A DNA stretch of 64,000 nt from assembly GCA_018221285.1 (NCBI GenBank), contig JAAOYJ010000003.1:1-64000 (forward strand), written 5' to 3'. Below the pieces are notes generated by a model. The model ran no database searches and was not told the origin of the DNA. It was given only the letters and a program-made list of their open reading frames with translations. Position 1 is the first letter of the stretch. Every line of letters starts with the position of its first letter. The DNA is from Candidatus Pacearchaeota archaeon. GTDB lineage: Archaea > Nanobdellota > Nanobdellia > Pacearchaeales > GW2011-AR1. The position numbers and the translations under genes were made by a program. This document shows, piece after piece, positions 27,169 through 37,161 of the stretch.

Positions 27169-29121
27169 TTATTTTGTATAAGTTTTGCTTCTTTTCTTCA
27201 CAATAACCACACCAACAATCACTGCCAAAATAATCGCTAGCAAAATTATTCCTATTAGAACATACACTTTAGTTAAATTTTTTTCTGGTTCTGGCTCTGG
27301 TTCTGGCGCTGGTTCAGGTTCTGGAGGAGTTACATCTTCAGCAGTACTTTCAACAACTACCTCTTCTGGAATAAGTTCATTCAAATATTTGATTGTAAGA
27401 TTTGCTTTTCCACTAACTATCTCATTCAACTTAACATAAATATCATAATAACCATCTTCATCAAAATCCATTTTGACATCTTCTCCTCCTTCTAAATTAA
27501 CTTGAACAGGATCGCTTGCAATTTCTATTTTTGCAGAAGTCTCTGTTAATTCTCTTACTCCAATAAAATGTTCCTCATCATTAAATTTAATTTTAACTCT
27601 TTCTTTTACTCTCAAACCTCCTCCACTAAAACTAGATGTCTCAATTTTCTCAATCTCTTTAAACTCTTGTCCTGTTTGAGGAATTGTTTTTGAATAAGTG
27701 AATGTTGAAGTTGTTGCTCCCCCTCCTGAAGAACTACTAGAACTACTATCACTATCTTGACCTTGGAGAGTATAATAGACAGTTGTACCCGCAAAATTTC
27801 CAGCATAATCTGTAACACTACATGAATATGAAAATGTTCCTGAAAGAGCCGTCGACGGCGTTGAAGTTGCAGAGGTGAGAGCACCATTAATCCCAGAAAC
27901 TGAATCAGAACCTCCACAAGTACATGTAACAACATCTCCTGTCACAGCCGTGGAAGGAGTGCATGAAGCAGAAGGTGTTGGCGCAGTTGTATCAACCCTC
28001 AAAGTTCTGTTTACAATTGACCAATTACCATTGCTAGCGGTATCATTACAATAAACTCCCCAAATATAAATTCCGTCTACAATTCCTGAAACAGTTATAT
28101 TCCAAAAAGAATCATTTAAAATAGATGCATTGGTTTGATTTGCCTGCCATCCTGAAGACCAGTTTCCATAAAGAACTCCTTTACTAAGACTATAAACATC
28201 TACACATTTTAAATCAAAAACAACATCAGCACTTGAACTATTAGAATCATTCACAGGATTTGTGCCCATAGAAGCTGTTGGTGATGTAATGTCATATTTA
28301 ATTGTGATATATTCAGATTTATTAACATTTCCTGCACTATCGTTTGCAGAAACAGTAATATTATATATTCCCCCTTCAGCTAATACTAAATCATTTAGAG
28401 TTGCATTCCAATAATCTCCTGCGAAGTTTGTTGCTTGCAGCCAAGAGACTTGCGTTCCATTTGAAACATTAAAGAAAACCGTACTTACACCAACAGTATC
28501 ACTAATTGTAACATTTATCACTTGGGCTAAAGAGATATTAGCATTATTAGGAGGTGTATTAAATGCGGTTACGGCTGGCTCAGTTGTATCATTGACTTCA
28601 AAAGAAAGGTTAGATTCATAACTAGCAGTTACATTTGTTGTTCTAACCGTAATGTTATATGTTCCTGGAGCTGTACAAGTTGTGTTAAACCAGAAAAATT
28701 TCGACTCACTTGCATTAATAACATAACCAGTTGCATTTGTCCAACTTAGAATATTACTATTATTAAGAAAATCGTCTACAGCAGAAGAATTAACAGAACC
28801 AGCACTTGAACCATCAGTAGCTAAAACAAACGTACATGATGCCGCAGATGGTAAAGTAATATTAACTGAAGTTATATTAGCTGTTTGCAGTGTATCTGTA
28901 TTATTAACAGTTATATTAAATAAATTGCTAACATCTTCATCAACTGAAAAAGAAGTTCCTCCAGATGATGTTGTAATGGTATGCGCTGCAAAAACAAAAT
29001 ACATTGACAAAATCACAATTGAAAATATAAATGTCCCAATAACTAAGATATCTCTTTTATCAACCATCTTTTTATTACTCTTCATCAGAGAAATCTCGTT
29101 TATAAAACTTTTCAACAACAA
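27169..29121 (-). CDS. Large secreted Ig-like surface protein with Pro/Glu stalk and C-terminal TM anchor
   Basis: Signal segment, many NxS/T sequons, repeated beta-sandwich-like modules, EPEPAPEPEPEPEK stalk, then YVLIGIILLAIILAVIVGVVIVKKR. Confidence 0.8.
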   Translation of the reverse strand: MLLKSFINEISLMKSNKKMVDKRDILVIGTFIFSIVILSMYFVFAAHTITTSSGGTSFSVDEDVSNLFNITVNNTDTLQTANITSVNITLPSAASCTFVLATDGSSAGSVNSSAVDDFLNNSNILSWTNATGYVINASESKFFWFNTTCTAPGTYNITVRTTNVTASYESNLSFEVNDTTEPAVTAFNTPPNNANISLAQVINVTISDTVGVSTVFFNVSNGTQVSWLQATNFAGDYWNATLNDLVLAEGGIYNITVSANDSAGNVNKSEYITIKYDITSPTASMGTNPVNDSNSSSADVVFDLKCVDVYSLSKGVLYGNWSSGWQANQTNASILNDSFWNITVSGIVDGIYIWGVYCNDTASNGNWSIVNRTLRVDTTAPTPSASCTPSTAVTGDVVTCTCGGSDSVSGINGALTSATSTPSTALSGTFSYSCSVTDYAGNFAGTTVYYTLQGQDSDSSSSSSSGGGATTSTFTYSKTIPQTGQEFKEIEKIETSSFSGGGLRVKERVKIKFNDEEHFIGVRELTETSAKIEIASDPVQVNLEGGEDVKMDFDEDGYYDIYVKLNEIVSGKANLTIKYLNELIPEEVVVESTAEDVTPPEPEPAPEPEPEPEKNLTKVYVLIGIILLAIILAVIVGVVIVKKRSKTYTK

Positions 29122-29151
29122 ATTTTATAAACTCCTCAACAAAATAATACT

Positions 29152-29664
29152 ATGGAAAAACAAAGGACATTGGTTTTGATCAAACCTGATGGAGTAGTTA
29201 GAAGTCTTATTGGAAAAATTATCATGCGTTTTGAAGATGCTGGTTTGAAAATTGTAGGGATGAAAATGGTCTGGATAAATGAAAAATTCGCAAGAAAACA
29301 TTATCGAGCAGACTTGGATGAAAGATACAAAGAGGTTGAAGAAAAATATGGCAGAAATGTAAGAAATGAATTAGTAAGATATATTAAAGAAGGCCCAGTA
29401 ATAGCATTTGTATTAGAAGGTATTGATGTAATAAAAGTCGTGAGAAAAATCACAGGATCAACTTACCCTAATGAATCTCCTTCAGGAACAATACGAGGAG
29501 ATTTTGCACATATATCAAAAGATTTTGCAAACGCAAATAATGTAATGGTCAAAAACCTAATCCACGCATCAGAAGATCCTGAAGGCGCAAAGATAGAAAT
29601 TGAATTATGGTTCTCTCCTGAAGAACTCCATTCTTACAAAACAGTTCATGATATTTTAATGTAA
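29152..29664 (+). CDS. ndk: Nucleoside diphosphate kinase
   Basis: EKQRTLVLIKPDGVVRSLIGKIIMRFEDAGLKIVGMKM; NLIHASEDPEGAKIEIELWF. Confidence 0.95.
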   Translation: MEKQRTLVLIKPDGVVRSLIGKIIMRFEDAGLKIVGMKMVWINEKFARKHYRADLDERYKEVEEKYGRNVRNELVRYIKEGPVIAFVLEGIDVIKVVRKITGSTYPNESPSGTIRGDFAHISKDFANANNVMVKNLIHASEDPEGAKIEIELWFSPEELHSYKTVHDILM

Positions 29665-29919
29665 TTACTTCAAACCTACTTGTTTCGCTAAATTATCTAA
29701 TTGGGAACTAACATCAACTACTTCATCAGAATATTGTGAATTATCACTATAAAATAAATGGTCTGGAACTCTTTCATTATCTCCTGGGAAACGCTGCCCA
29801 TAATCAGCCCTAAATTTTTCTGTTTTTAAAATATCTCTTAAAATTAACACCATCTTATTATTACTAACCCTCTTATTTATATAAACTTTTATGTGATTTA
29901 ATAAGAACGAACATTCCAC
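29665..29919 (-). CDS. Hypothetical protein
   Basis: 84 aa ORF. Confidence 0.4.
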   Translation of the reverse strand: MECSFLLNHIKVYINKRVSNNKMVLILRDILKTEKFRADYGQRFPGDNERVPDHLFYSDNSQYSDEVVDVSSQLDNLAKQVGLK

Positions 29920-30425
29920 AACATATCAAAAAAAGCTTTTTCTGCTTTATCTCTTAAACCTTCAACAACACATTGCTTTCCAGCAATCCTCTCAAAATGT
30001 TTTCTAACTACTTTGGCAGGCACTCTATCAGGAGTTATATCTATATGTTCCATATCAACATTTTCTAATAAACGTTTTTTCTTTTCATCCCAAGCTTCCA
30101 CAACAACAGGACCATTATATAAATAAGCTTGATAAGTAGTCATTAATTGTTTTTCTTCAGCAAAAGAGTAACATATAAATTTCTTAAATGGGGGAGAGCC
30201 ATCAGTTGTACCTCTTCCATCAACAGCCCAAATTAAAGCAATCTCTGGAATTGCTGGAACGATATCTAATGAAACTTTATCATCAGGATAACCCCATTCA
30301 GAATTAATAGCTCTTAATAGCCTTTTATCAGAATCTTTATCATACTTTGTAAGAGCAAATCCCTGCACTTCTGTATCTCCATTAATTTTCCAATATGTCA
30401 TCTTATTCATCAACAACCCCTGCAT
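29898..30425 (-). CDS. Hypothetical protein
   Basis: 175 aa ORF overlapping the end of radA. Confidence 0.55.
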   Translation of the reverse strand: MQGLLMNKMTYWKINGDTEVQGFALTKYDKDSDKRLLRAINSEWGYPDDKVSLDIVPAIPEIALIWAVDGRGTTDGSPPFKKFICYSFAEEKQLMTTYQAYLYNGPVVVEAWDEKKKRLLENVDMEHIDITPDRVPAKVVRKHFERIAGKQCVVEGLRDKAEKAFFDMLWNVRSY

Positions 30426-31410
30426 TGGTTATAAAAAATATTGTTTCATTATCTGGCAAATTTGGACTATCTATTAATTTAGCTACCCTTGAACCTTTCT
30501 TTCCTCGTCTAAGATAAATCCTATATGTTGAAGCATGTCCTACTATATGCCCTCCAATTGCTGTTGTCGGATCCCCAAACATCTGAGCAGGATTTGCCAT
30601 CACCTGATTAGTAACATAAACAGCTATATTATGCGTCTCTGCCAACTTCATCATATCATGCATATATCTATTCAATTTCTGCTGCCTATCTGCTAACATT
30701 CCTCTTCCCGCATATTCTGCCCTGAAGTGCGCTGTCAGCGAATCAATAATTAACAACTTAATCGGCTCTCCTTCCTTGATCATCTCTCCAACTCTTTCCA
30801 AAAGCAAAACCTGATGGTCTGAATTAAACGCACGCGCAACAAAAATGTTCTTCAAAACTTTTTCAGGATTTGCCCCAATACCTTCGGCAATCTGCTTAAT
30901 CCTTCCTGGTCTAAAGGTTCCCTCTGTATCTATGAAAACACACTTTCCATTTGCCCCGCCTTTATCCACAGGCAATTGTACATTAACAGCCAATGTCGAA
31001 CCAACCTGTGTCTTTCCAGAACCATAGGCACCAAACGCCTCTGTAATCGACCGGCTCTCAACCCCTTTTCCCCCAAGAAGCTCATCGAAGTTTTTACTTC
31101 CAGTTGTAATATAAGAAACATTTGCTCTTTTTTTAGCATACTCAACACCATCTGTAAATCCCAAATCCAACATATTCCTCGCAGCCTGAATTGCTTTCCG
31201 CGCAACAGCAGCTCCAACACCTGCAGCATCACCAAGAACAGCAGGACTCATCACAGCCAAACTCATCATATCATAAATACCTGCAGCCTCTAACTTCGCT
31301 GCAACAGCAGGCCCAATACCAGGCAAATCAGTCAACTGCGGCTCTTTCTCTACTTCATCGTCCTTAGAAATTGCCTTCTTAATCTTCTCAACTTCTTTTT
31401 TCGAGGCCAT
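30403..31410 (-). CDS. radA: DNA repair and recombination protein RadA
   Basis: LTDLPGIGPAVAAKLEAAGI (HhH), EAFGAYGSGKTQVG, VFIDTEGTFRPGRI, LLIIDSLTAHFRAEYAGRGMLADRQQKLNRYMHDM. Confidence 0.97.
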   Translation of the reverse strand: MASKKEVEKIKKAISKDDEVEKEPQLTDLPGIGPAVAAKLEAAGIYDMMSLAVMSPAVLGDAAGVGAAVARKAIQAARNMLDLGFTDGVEYAKKRANVSYITTGSKNFDELLGGKGVESRSITEAFGAYGSGKTQVGSTLAVNVQLPVDKGGANGKCVFIDTEGTFRPGRIKQIAEGIGANPEKVLKNIFVARAFNSDHQVLLLERVGEMIKEGEPIKLLIIDSLTAHFRAEYAGRGMLADRQQKLNRYMHDMMKLAETHNIAVYVTNQVMANPAQMFGDPTTAIGGHIVGHASTYRIYLRRGKKGSRVAKLIDSPNLPDNETIFFITNAGVVDE

Positions 31411-31470
31411 CTTCTATTTACCTCTCCATAAAAGATGGTCACTTAAAATTTTTAATTTTGTTGTCATTTT

Positions 31471-31734
31471 TTAATCTTTAGTTTTAATTACTAAATTTAA
31501 TAATTCTTCGCCAATTTTTCTATCTATTCCAAAAAAATGTTTTCCAGCTTCATGATACTTTGCCCTAGCCTTATTAAGAGATTGAATATCATCTCTAAGA
31601 TTTTTTATTTCAAAAATATCAAGATGTTCATTTAAAAAATCCTTTACCTCAGAATAAGGAACCTTCCCATTTCGATAACTAATTACAATCTCTCTAGACT
31701 TTCTTATAATTTCCTTTTGTGCATCAAAATACAT
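31471..31734 (-). CDS. Hypothetical protein
   Basis: 87 aa ORF. Confidence 0.45.
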   Translation of the reverse strand: MYFDAQKEIIRKSREIVISYRNGKVPYSEVKDFLNEHLDIFEIKNLRDDIQSLNKARAKYHEAGKHFFGIDRKIGEELLNLVIKTKD

Positions 31735-31833
31735 AACCTACCAAACCCCTTCCTATTTATAAGGATTTATAGAATCAAATATATATTAAAAAAGGGCACA
31801 ATAGATTTTTAAACACGATAGAGATTGAAGTTT

Positions 31834-32385
31834 ATGCAAAAAACATCAAATCTCTTGGATATTGGTCCCAGACCTCAACCAGCCTATTGGATTTCAAAAG
31901 ATGTAAAGAAAAGGCTTCAAAATGGTTGGAATTATTTTGGGATGGATATTGGAATAGAAGATTTAGAAAGAGCGGCAAATGAAAACCCTGGTTATGCTCT
32001 TCAAGGAAATTTAATAAAACTCCCTATTAAAAATAATTGTGTTGATGAGATATGGTTAATGAATGTATTCGGAGGTTTTGTTAATCCTCCTAAAAAAAGA
32101 AATGGAAGCACAACCTATACAATAGGGTTTAATTTTGGGGAAATCCTTAAAGATTTAGGAAAAATTCTAAAAACAGGTGGAAAGATACTCATGGGAGAGT
32201 ATTATCGCGGCCCTGACTTATCAAAATATGATTTCAGTGATACAGGCTTTGAAGCAGAAATATTTAATAATGGGGATGCTGAAAAATTTTTGGAAAGATA
32301 TAGATTTAGTATGGCTCACAGTGAAACTATTAAAAAGTGGTCAGAAAACCCTGTATTCGTGGAATTAAGAAAAAAAGATAATTAA
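31834..32385 (+). CDS. Methyltransferase-like protein
   Basis: LLDIGPRPQPAYW..., GMDIGIEDLERAANENPGYALQGNLIKLPIKNNCVDEIWLMNVFGG...LGKILKTGGKILMGEYY. Confidence 0.6.
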   Translation: MQKTSNLLDIGPRPQPAYWISKDVKKRLQNGWNYFGMDIGIEDLERAANENPGYALQGNLIKLPIKNNCVDEIWLMNVFGGFVNPPKKRNGSTTYTIGFNFGEILKDLGKILKTGGKILMGEYYRGPDLSKYDFSDTGFEAEIFNNGDAEKFLERYRFSMAHSETIKKWSENPVFVELRKKDN

Positions 32386-32834
32386 TTCTTTTCAATTTCT
32401 TCTTCCTTTTTTCCTGTCACATCCTCAGGAATCCGATACTCTTCCCATCTTACTCTTTTCCCCTCAATCGCTTCCTTCAACTTCTTCTCACTAGAACTCA
32501 ACTTCGACTTCCCACTCTTAACCTCAACAAAAACAACTTCATTAATATCTTTCTCATCCATTCCCTTAAAACAAATCAAATCAATCGGCTTTCCAAGAAA
32601 CCTACACTCTGTTGGCAAATAAGGAAAGTCAGGAAGATAAGGAGCCAACTGCTCTGAGAACTGCCCTCCTAAAACCGCCCTCGATCTCATAATCGCATCC
32701 TTTCTCTGGCTTGGTATTTCAGCTTCCCATTCTTTATGTTTTCTGAAACTTCCAACACTAATCCCAACCCAAAAAGCAATAGCTAAACCAATCAAAAAAA
32801 CTAACATTAAAATAACTGTTGCTGTTAAATCCAT
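32382..32834 (-). CDS. Membrane-anchored Holliday-junction-resolvase-like endonuclease
   Basis: N-terminal TM, then RKDAIMRSRAVLGGQFSEQLAPYLPDFPYLPTECRFLGKPIDLICFKG...EVVFVEVKSGKSKLSSSEKKLKEAI. Confidence 0.7.
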   Translation of the reverse strand: MDLTATVILMLVFLIGLAIAFWVGISVGSFRKHKEWEAEIPSQRKDAIMRSRAVLGGQFSEQLAPYLPDFPYLPTECRFLGKPIDLICFKGMDEKDINEVVFVEVKSGKSKLSSSEKKLKEAIEGKRVRWEEYRIPEDVTGKKEEEIEKN

Positions 32835-32875
32835 TTTAAGATAAAAAGAAATCAGTTAATAAAATTACTCTTCAT

Positions 32876-33037
32876 CTAAAAAATTGCTAAAATCAGTAAT
32901 CCTATACACATTAAAATAACAAATAAAACCATTACCCAGTACCACCATCTTTCTTCCAAAGGTTTTCTTTGTTCTCGAATTGGTTGTTTGAGAGGTTGAA
33001 TTCCATTCATTTGTGAGGGTTGTTGAGTTTCATTCAT
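32876..33037 (-). CDS. Small single-TM protein with Pro/Gln-rich N-terminus
   Basis: MNETQQPSQMNGIQPLKQPIREQRKPLEERWWYWVMVLFVILMCIGLLILAIF. Confidence 0.55.
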   Translation of the reverse strand: MNETQQPSQMNGIQPLKQPIREQRKPLEERWWYWVMVLFVILMCIGLLILAIF

Positions 33038-33038
33038 C

Positions 33039-34805
33039 TTAAATCCCTACCGCGAAAAACCTCCACCAAGGCAATTCAGTTGACATTAATCTCCCATCTT
33101 CAACACTAATCTTTTGTACTATTTCGGCCTTTTTTGGAATAATAAAAAATAATCTTGTCTTTTTTGTTCCATAAACAGAGTAAACTGCAATTGTCTTATA
33201 CTCTTCTATTTCAACTTTTTCAAGTTCATCTATTTTACTCGCTTTCATAATCGCATCTTTTGCAGTAATCTCTATCTTTTGCCTACCCATGCTTGTCATT
33301 AGATAAGCCCCCAATTCATCTTTAATTAAATCCAACGAGCTCTCAATATCAATAATGTCTCCATCTCCAAAATCAACTGAAAGCTTTCCATCTTCACTTC
33401 TTTTTACAGTTACCTCCTTTCCATTTAAGGTAAATGTTCCTTGGTCTGGAATCTCTTCTAACAAACCCCCTTCTTCCTGATTTTCAGTACAATCTTTAGA
33501 TATTGAAGGTTTATTGATTATAGTCTCACAACTATTTTTATCCGTGCAGGTTCTTATTTGTGTCTCCCCCATACAAGGCCCCCAATTGATGCAATCCCAA
33601 TCTTCTGAGCATTCTCCCACAACACAACTCTGAGAAGTGGAAGGTTTATCTTCAGTAGTTCCACAATCATTTTTATCTGTGCATGTTTTTGTTTTCAAAT
33701 CATTTACGCAATCACTCCAAGAAGTGCAATCCCAATCTTCTTCACATTCTTCATCAGAATCTAAAGTGCACAAACCATCATCGCAGGTATAACCTCCAGG
33801 ACATTCTGAATCTTGAACGCAAATGCAATGACACTTACTTGCTCCAGAAGAGGAATCATACCGAGCATTATTTGGACAAGTATAATCTTCATAACCTGCA
33901 AGATATCCATTTTCACAATACCAGTCTCTAACTGTATAATAAGCAGTCCCATCCCCATCTGTACAATAATCTACGGCAAATGTCGTGGGGCTCCCTGCAT
34001 AAGTTATCCATCCACCAGTGGTATTACCCGGAACATAAAAATTTACGCCGCCATCAGAATCTTCACATTCGTAAATATTAGTCGTCTCATCATTCCCCGA
34101 AGGCTTTCTACATGCTCCTGTAGAACATCCATAAGCACAAGGAATTAAAACAGACTCACTTTGTCCTTCTTCTGAACAATATTTCTCCAAAAGATTATCT
34201 GCAATTGTCTCCCCTCCTTCACAAACATCGTTTGAAGCTAAAGCATACTCCCCTTGAACAACTCCCCCTTGAACAAATTCCTCAATTCCTCCATCAGAAT
34301 CATTACATGCTACAGATGCTTCACAACCTTCAAAAACCATTTTATCATCCCCAGAAGTTTGGAGAAAATCAACAACCACATAATCGCACCCTTCACAAGG
34401 TTTATCAGAATATTCAACAGAATAAACTTGTCCAAAAACAATCAAATCCCCTTTCCCCTCTTCAATAACATACACTTGATACAAATCATCTTTATTCAAA
34501 GCGTCTCTAAAAACAATATCATCATCATGGGTATCAGTATCATTACTAAACTCATAAAATTCTAATATAATCCCTTCTTCAGGATCAGGCGTAGGTAAAA
34601 CGACATAATCTCCATTGTATACATTATCCCCTTCTTTCAATCTCACCGGATTCTTCCATTCATACTCCTGTGCTATTTCTTGCAATTCATCTATCTTCTC
34701 AATTACTTCATTACTCAAATAACTACAACCATCTATTTCTACAGCATTTACAAAACTAACCAACAAAACAAACATCAACCCAAAAATCAAAAAACTCTTT
34801 CCCAT
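33039..34805 (-). CDS. Cys-rich secreted surface protein with thrombospondin-like repeats
   Basis: Signal peptide; CEEDWDCTSWSDCVNDLKTKTCTDKNDCGTTEDKPSTSQSC and CSEDWDCINWGPCMGETQIRTCTDKNSCETIINKPSISKDC. Confidence 0.8.
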   Translation of the reverse strand: MGKSFLIFGLMFVLLVSFVNAVEIDGCSYLSNEVIEKIDELQEIAQEYEWKNPVRLKEGDNVYNGDYVVLPTPDPEEGIILEFYEFSNDTDTHDDDIVFRDALNKDDLYQVYVIEEGKGDLIVFGQVYSVEYSDKPCEGCDYVVVDFLQTSGDDKMVFEGCEASVACNDSDGGIEEFVQGGVVQGEYALASNDVCEGGETIADNLLEKYCSEEGQSESVLIPCAYGCSTGACRKPSGNDETTNIYECEDSDGGVNFYVPGNTTGGWITYAGSPTTFAVDYCTDGDGTAYYTVRDWYCENGYLAGYEDYTCPNNARYDSSSGASKCHCICVQDSECPGGYTCDDGLCTLDSDEECEEDWDCTSWSDCVNDLKTKTCTDKNDCGTTEDKPSTSQSCVVGECSEDWDCINWGPCMGETQIRTCTDKNSCETIINKPSISKDCTENQEEGGLLEEIPDQGTFTLNGKEVTVKRSEDGKLSVDFGDGDIIDIESSLDLIKDELGAYLMTSMGRQKIEITAKDAIMKASKIDELEKVEIEEYKTIAVYSVYGTKKTRLFFIIPKKAEIVQKISVEDGRLMSTELPWWRFFAVGI

Positions 34806-34839
34806 ATTATCTCCAACAAATCTTCATTTATTAATTTTC

Positions 34840-35787
34840 CTACTTAGCTTCCAATCCTGCAATCAATTCATCCAAATTAACTTCATTCGCATCATTAACT
34901 ATAAACTCTGGATTGTTAAAGAATTTATTATTCCGAACATCGCCTGAAAAAACCATCTCTTTACCCAGAAGATCCTCTCTCTGACTAATCAGCATCTCTG
35001 CATTTTCCAATTCTGTTATCCCTAGTGACGGAAGTGCCTCGTGAAACAAAACAGAACGAATTGATTCTGTTCCATCGTCAATTACAATATTTATCAGTGC
35101 TCTTTTTTCAGCAGCTACTTTACCATGTTCAGCACATGAAAATCCCTCCCCTTCCTGAACAGCCTTCTTACTACATTCAGGACAAACATAAAAAAACCTC
35201 GGCTCAAAAGTCTGAACAATAAACGCCCGCACACTTGAACCATCTCCAATTCTAAAATCAACTATGCTCTTTTCCTTGACAATCTTCTCTGTCCTAACAT
35301 TTTCCAAAACCTCGCTACTCAATTTCAACTCTGAAAAACTCCCCAAATGAATCTCATTGTCTCTCATACTTCCATTAGAAATCTCAACAACACTATCTGC
35401 CTTTATCTGTCCATCCTCAATTAATCCTATATGATTAGTATCCCACAGAACAACCTTCGTATTCGACGTATCATCTGCAATAAAAAAATTCGCAACCTTT
35501 CCTTCATCCCCCTTCTTTGTTGTAAAAGTTCTAACAGGAAACAAATTAATAACCTTCCCGACCACATTCACCTTCCTCATCCCAGAAAGCAACTCATTTA
35601 TTTTCAACTTTTCATTATCAAAGGAAATCCCCAACTCAGCAGCAATCACCTGCGCAGCACCCTCCTTACTTATCAGCCCAGACAACTTCGCTCTCTTAGC
35701 CTCAACTCGCCTTTCCAACTCATCCTCTTCCAAACCTGCAGACTTAGCAATCTTCCCAAGTATCCTCTTATAATTTTGATCAGACAT
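34840..35787 (-). CDS. rpa: Replication factor A (single-stranded DNA-binding protein)
   Basis: VNVVGKVINLFPVRTFTTKKGDEGKVANFFIADDTSNTKVVLWD; CPECSKKAVQEGEGFSCAEHG zinc motif. Confidence 0.9.
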   Translation of the reverse strand: MSDQNYKRILGKIAKSAGLEEDELERRVEAKRAKLSGLISKEGAAQVIAAELGISFDNEKLKINELLSGMRKVNVVGKVINLFPVRTFTTKKGDEGKVANFFIADDTSNTKVVLWDTNHIGLIEDGQIKADSVVEISNGSMRDNEIHLGSFSELKLSSEVLENVRTEKIVKEKSIVDFRIGDGSSVRAFIVQTFEPRFFYVCPECSKKAVQEGEGFSCAEHGKVAAEKRALINIVIDDGTESIRSVLFHEALPSLGITELENAEMLISQREDLLGKEMVFSGDVRNNKFFNNPEFIVNDANEVNLDELIAGLEAK

Positions 35788-35862
35788 CTATTGAAAAAAT
35801 CTTGATAGTTTAAAAGTATTGTTGTTCAAAAAACTTAAAAACCATCATCCTTACAATAATAT

Positions 35863-36135
35863 ATGGGAATCGCATTAATCAAAATAAAACTCATGCCAAC
35901 AGCAGTAGATACAAATCTCGATGAGATAAAAGAAAAGGCAAAAGTCGCAATTGAAAGCAATAAAGGAAAACACCCCATGTTCGAAGAAGAACCAATTGCC
36001 TTCGGCCTAAAAGCAGTAATTGCAGGTTTTGAACTCGACGAAGAAGACGAACTAGATCCAATCGAAGAAGCCCTAAGAAAAATCGAAACAGTCAACTCTG
36101 CAGAAGTCGTGGATATGCGTAGGGCTTTTGGATGA
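35863..36135 (+). CDS. ef1b: Translation elongation factor aEF-1 beta
   Basis: IKIKLMPTAVDTNLDEIKEKAK...IAFGLKAVIAGFELDE...DPIEEALRKIETVNSAEVVDMRRAFG. Confidence 0.92.
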   Translation: MGIALIKIKLMPTAVDTNLDEIKEKAKVAIESNKGKHPMFEEEPIAFGLKAVIAGFELDEEDELDPIEEALRKIETVNSAEVVDMRRAFG

Positions 36136-36136
36136 T

Positions 36137-36376
36137 TTATCTAAAATCAAATTCTTCTAAACTTTTATTAGATTTTCCTTCAGCAAGCTCCCTCATTACC
36201 TGATAACCTACCTCATGAGATTTAAGAAGCTCTTCCGAACTAAGAATTTTAGGGGGTTTTACAAATTGGCGCTTAATATCAACTCCTTCACCTTGTAACG
36301 CCATCATCTTCACGTCATCTGTCCCATCAACCAACCCATTATCAATATAAAATTCTTTTACATAATCCCTACCCAT
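36137..36376 (-). CDS. Hypothetical protein
   Basis: 79 aa ORF. Confidence 0.45.
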   Translation of the reverse strand: MGRDYVKEFYIDNGLVDGTDDVKMMALQGEGVDIKRQFVKPPKILSSEELLKSHEVGYQVMRELAEGKSNKSLEEFDFR

Positions 36377-36450
36377 ATCTAAAACACCAAAAATTACTTT
36401 ATAAAAATTTAGATAGTTAAATATATTAATCCAATTTATCTAATTCTATT

Positions 36451-37101
36451 ATGCTACCAGAAGAACAAGTTCCCCAAATTAAAAAACAACTTCTTGAACA
36501 ATTAGATGCCACAAATCTTCCGAATAAAGAGGAAGTTAAAAAATCTGTTGAAGGAATGAATGCTGTTCAGTTAGAAGAGTTCTTAGTACAAAACAAACTA
36601 ATAAAATCTCCAGAAGGAGAACCTCAATCCGCTCCACAAGGTTCTGCCCAACCTCAACAATGCATCTTCTGTTCAATTGTCTTCGGAGATGTTCCTTCAC
36701 ACAAAATCGACGAGAACAAAGACTCAATTGCCGTACTTGAATTAAATCCAATCTCAAAAGGCCATGTTATAATAATCCCAAAAGAACATCTTCCAGATAG
36801 CGGAAAACTTCCTTCAACAGCCTTCACACTTGCAAAGAAAATAGCCAAAAAACTAAAATCAAAACTAAAATCAAAGGACGTCGAGATTCATACTTCAAAT
36901 ATCTTCGGCCATGAGATAATAAATGTCATTCCAATGTATGAAGGGGAAACCCCAAATTCAGAAAGGCAACAAGCAAAACCAGAAGAACTTTCAAAACTTC
37001 AAAAACTTCTAGAAGTGAAAAAGAAAGCCCCAATATTAAAGAAACCTAAAAGGAAAAAGCTCAAAGATAAAAAGTTGTGGCTTCCTAAAAGAATCCCATA
37101 A
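36451..37101 (+). CDS. HIT-domain protein with N-terminal helical extension
   Basis: CIFCSIVFGDVPSHKIDENKDSIAVLELNPISKGHVIIIPKEHL (C-terminal part atypical). Confidence 0.8.
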   Translation: MLPEEQVPQIKKQLLEQLDATNLPNKEEVKKSVEGMNAVQLEEFLVQNKLIKSPEGEPQSAPQGSAQPQQCIFCSIVFGDVPSHKIDENKDSIAVLELNPISKGHVIIIPKEHLPDSGKLPSTAFTLAKKIAKKLKSKLKSKDVEIHTSNIFGHEIINVIPMYEGETPNSERQQAKPEELSKLQKLLEVKKKAPILKKPKRKKLKDKKLWLPKRIP

Positions 37102-37161
37102 AATTAGAAGTTCTCGCCTGCTTACAGGTTCTCGTGACCATTGGTTACACTCTTTTAGGTG

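Noticed and set aside
27185-27439. Ser/Gly-rich ORF on the plus strand
   Set aside because: Antisense of the Pro/Glu stalk of the 27169..29121 surface protein.
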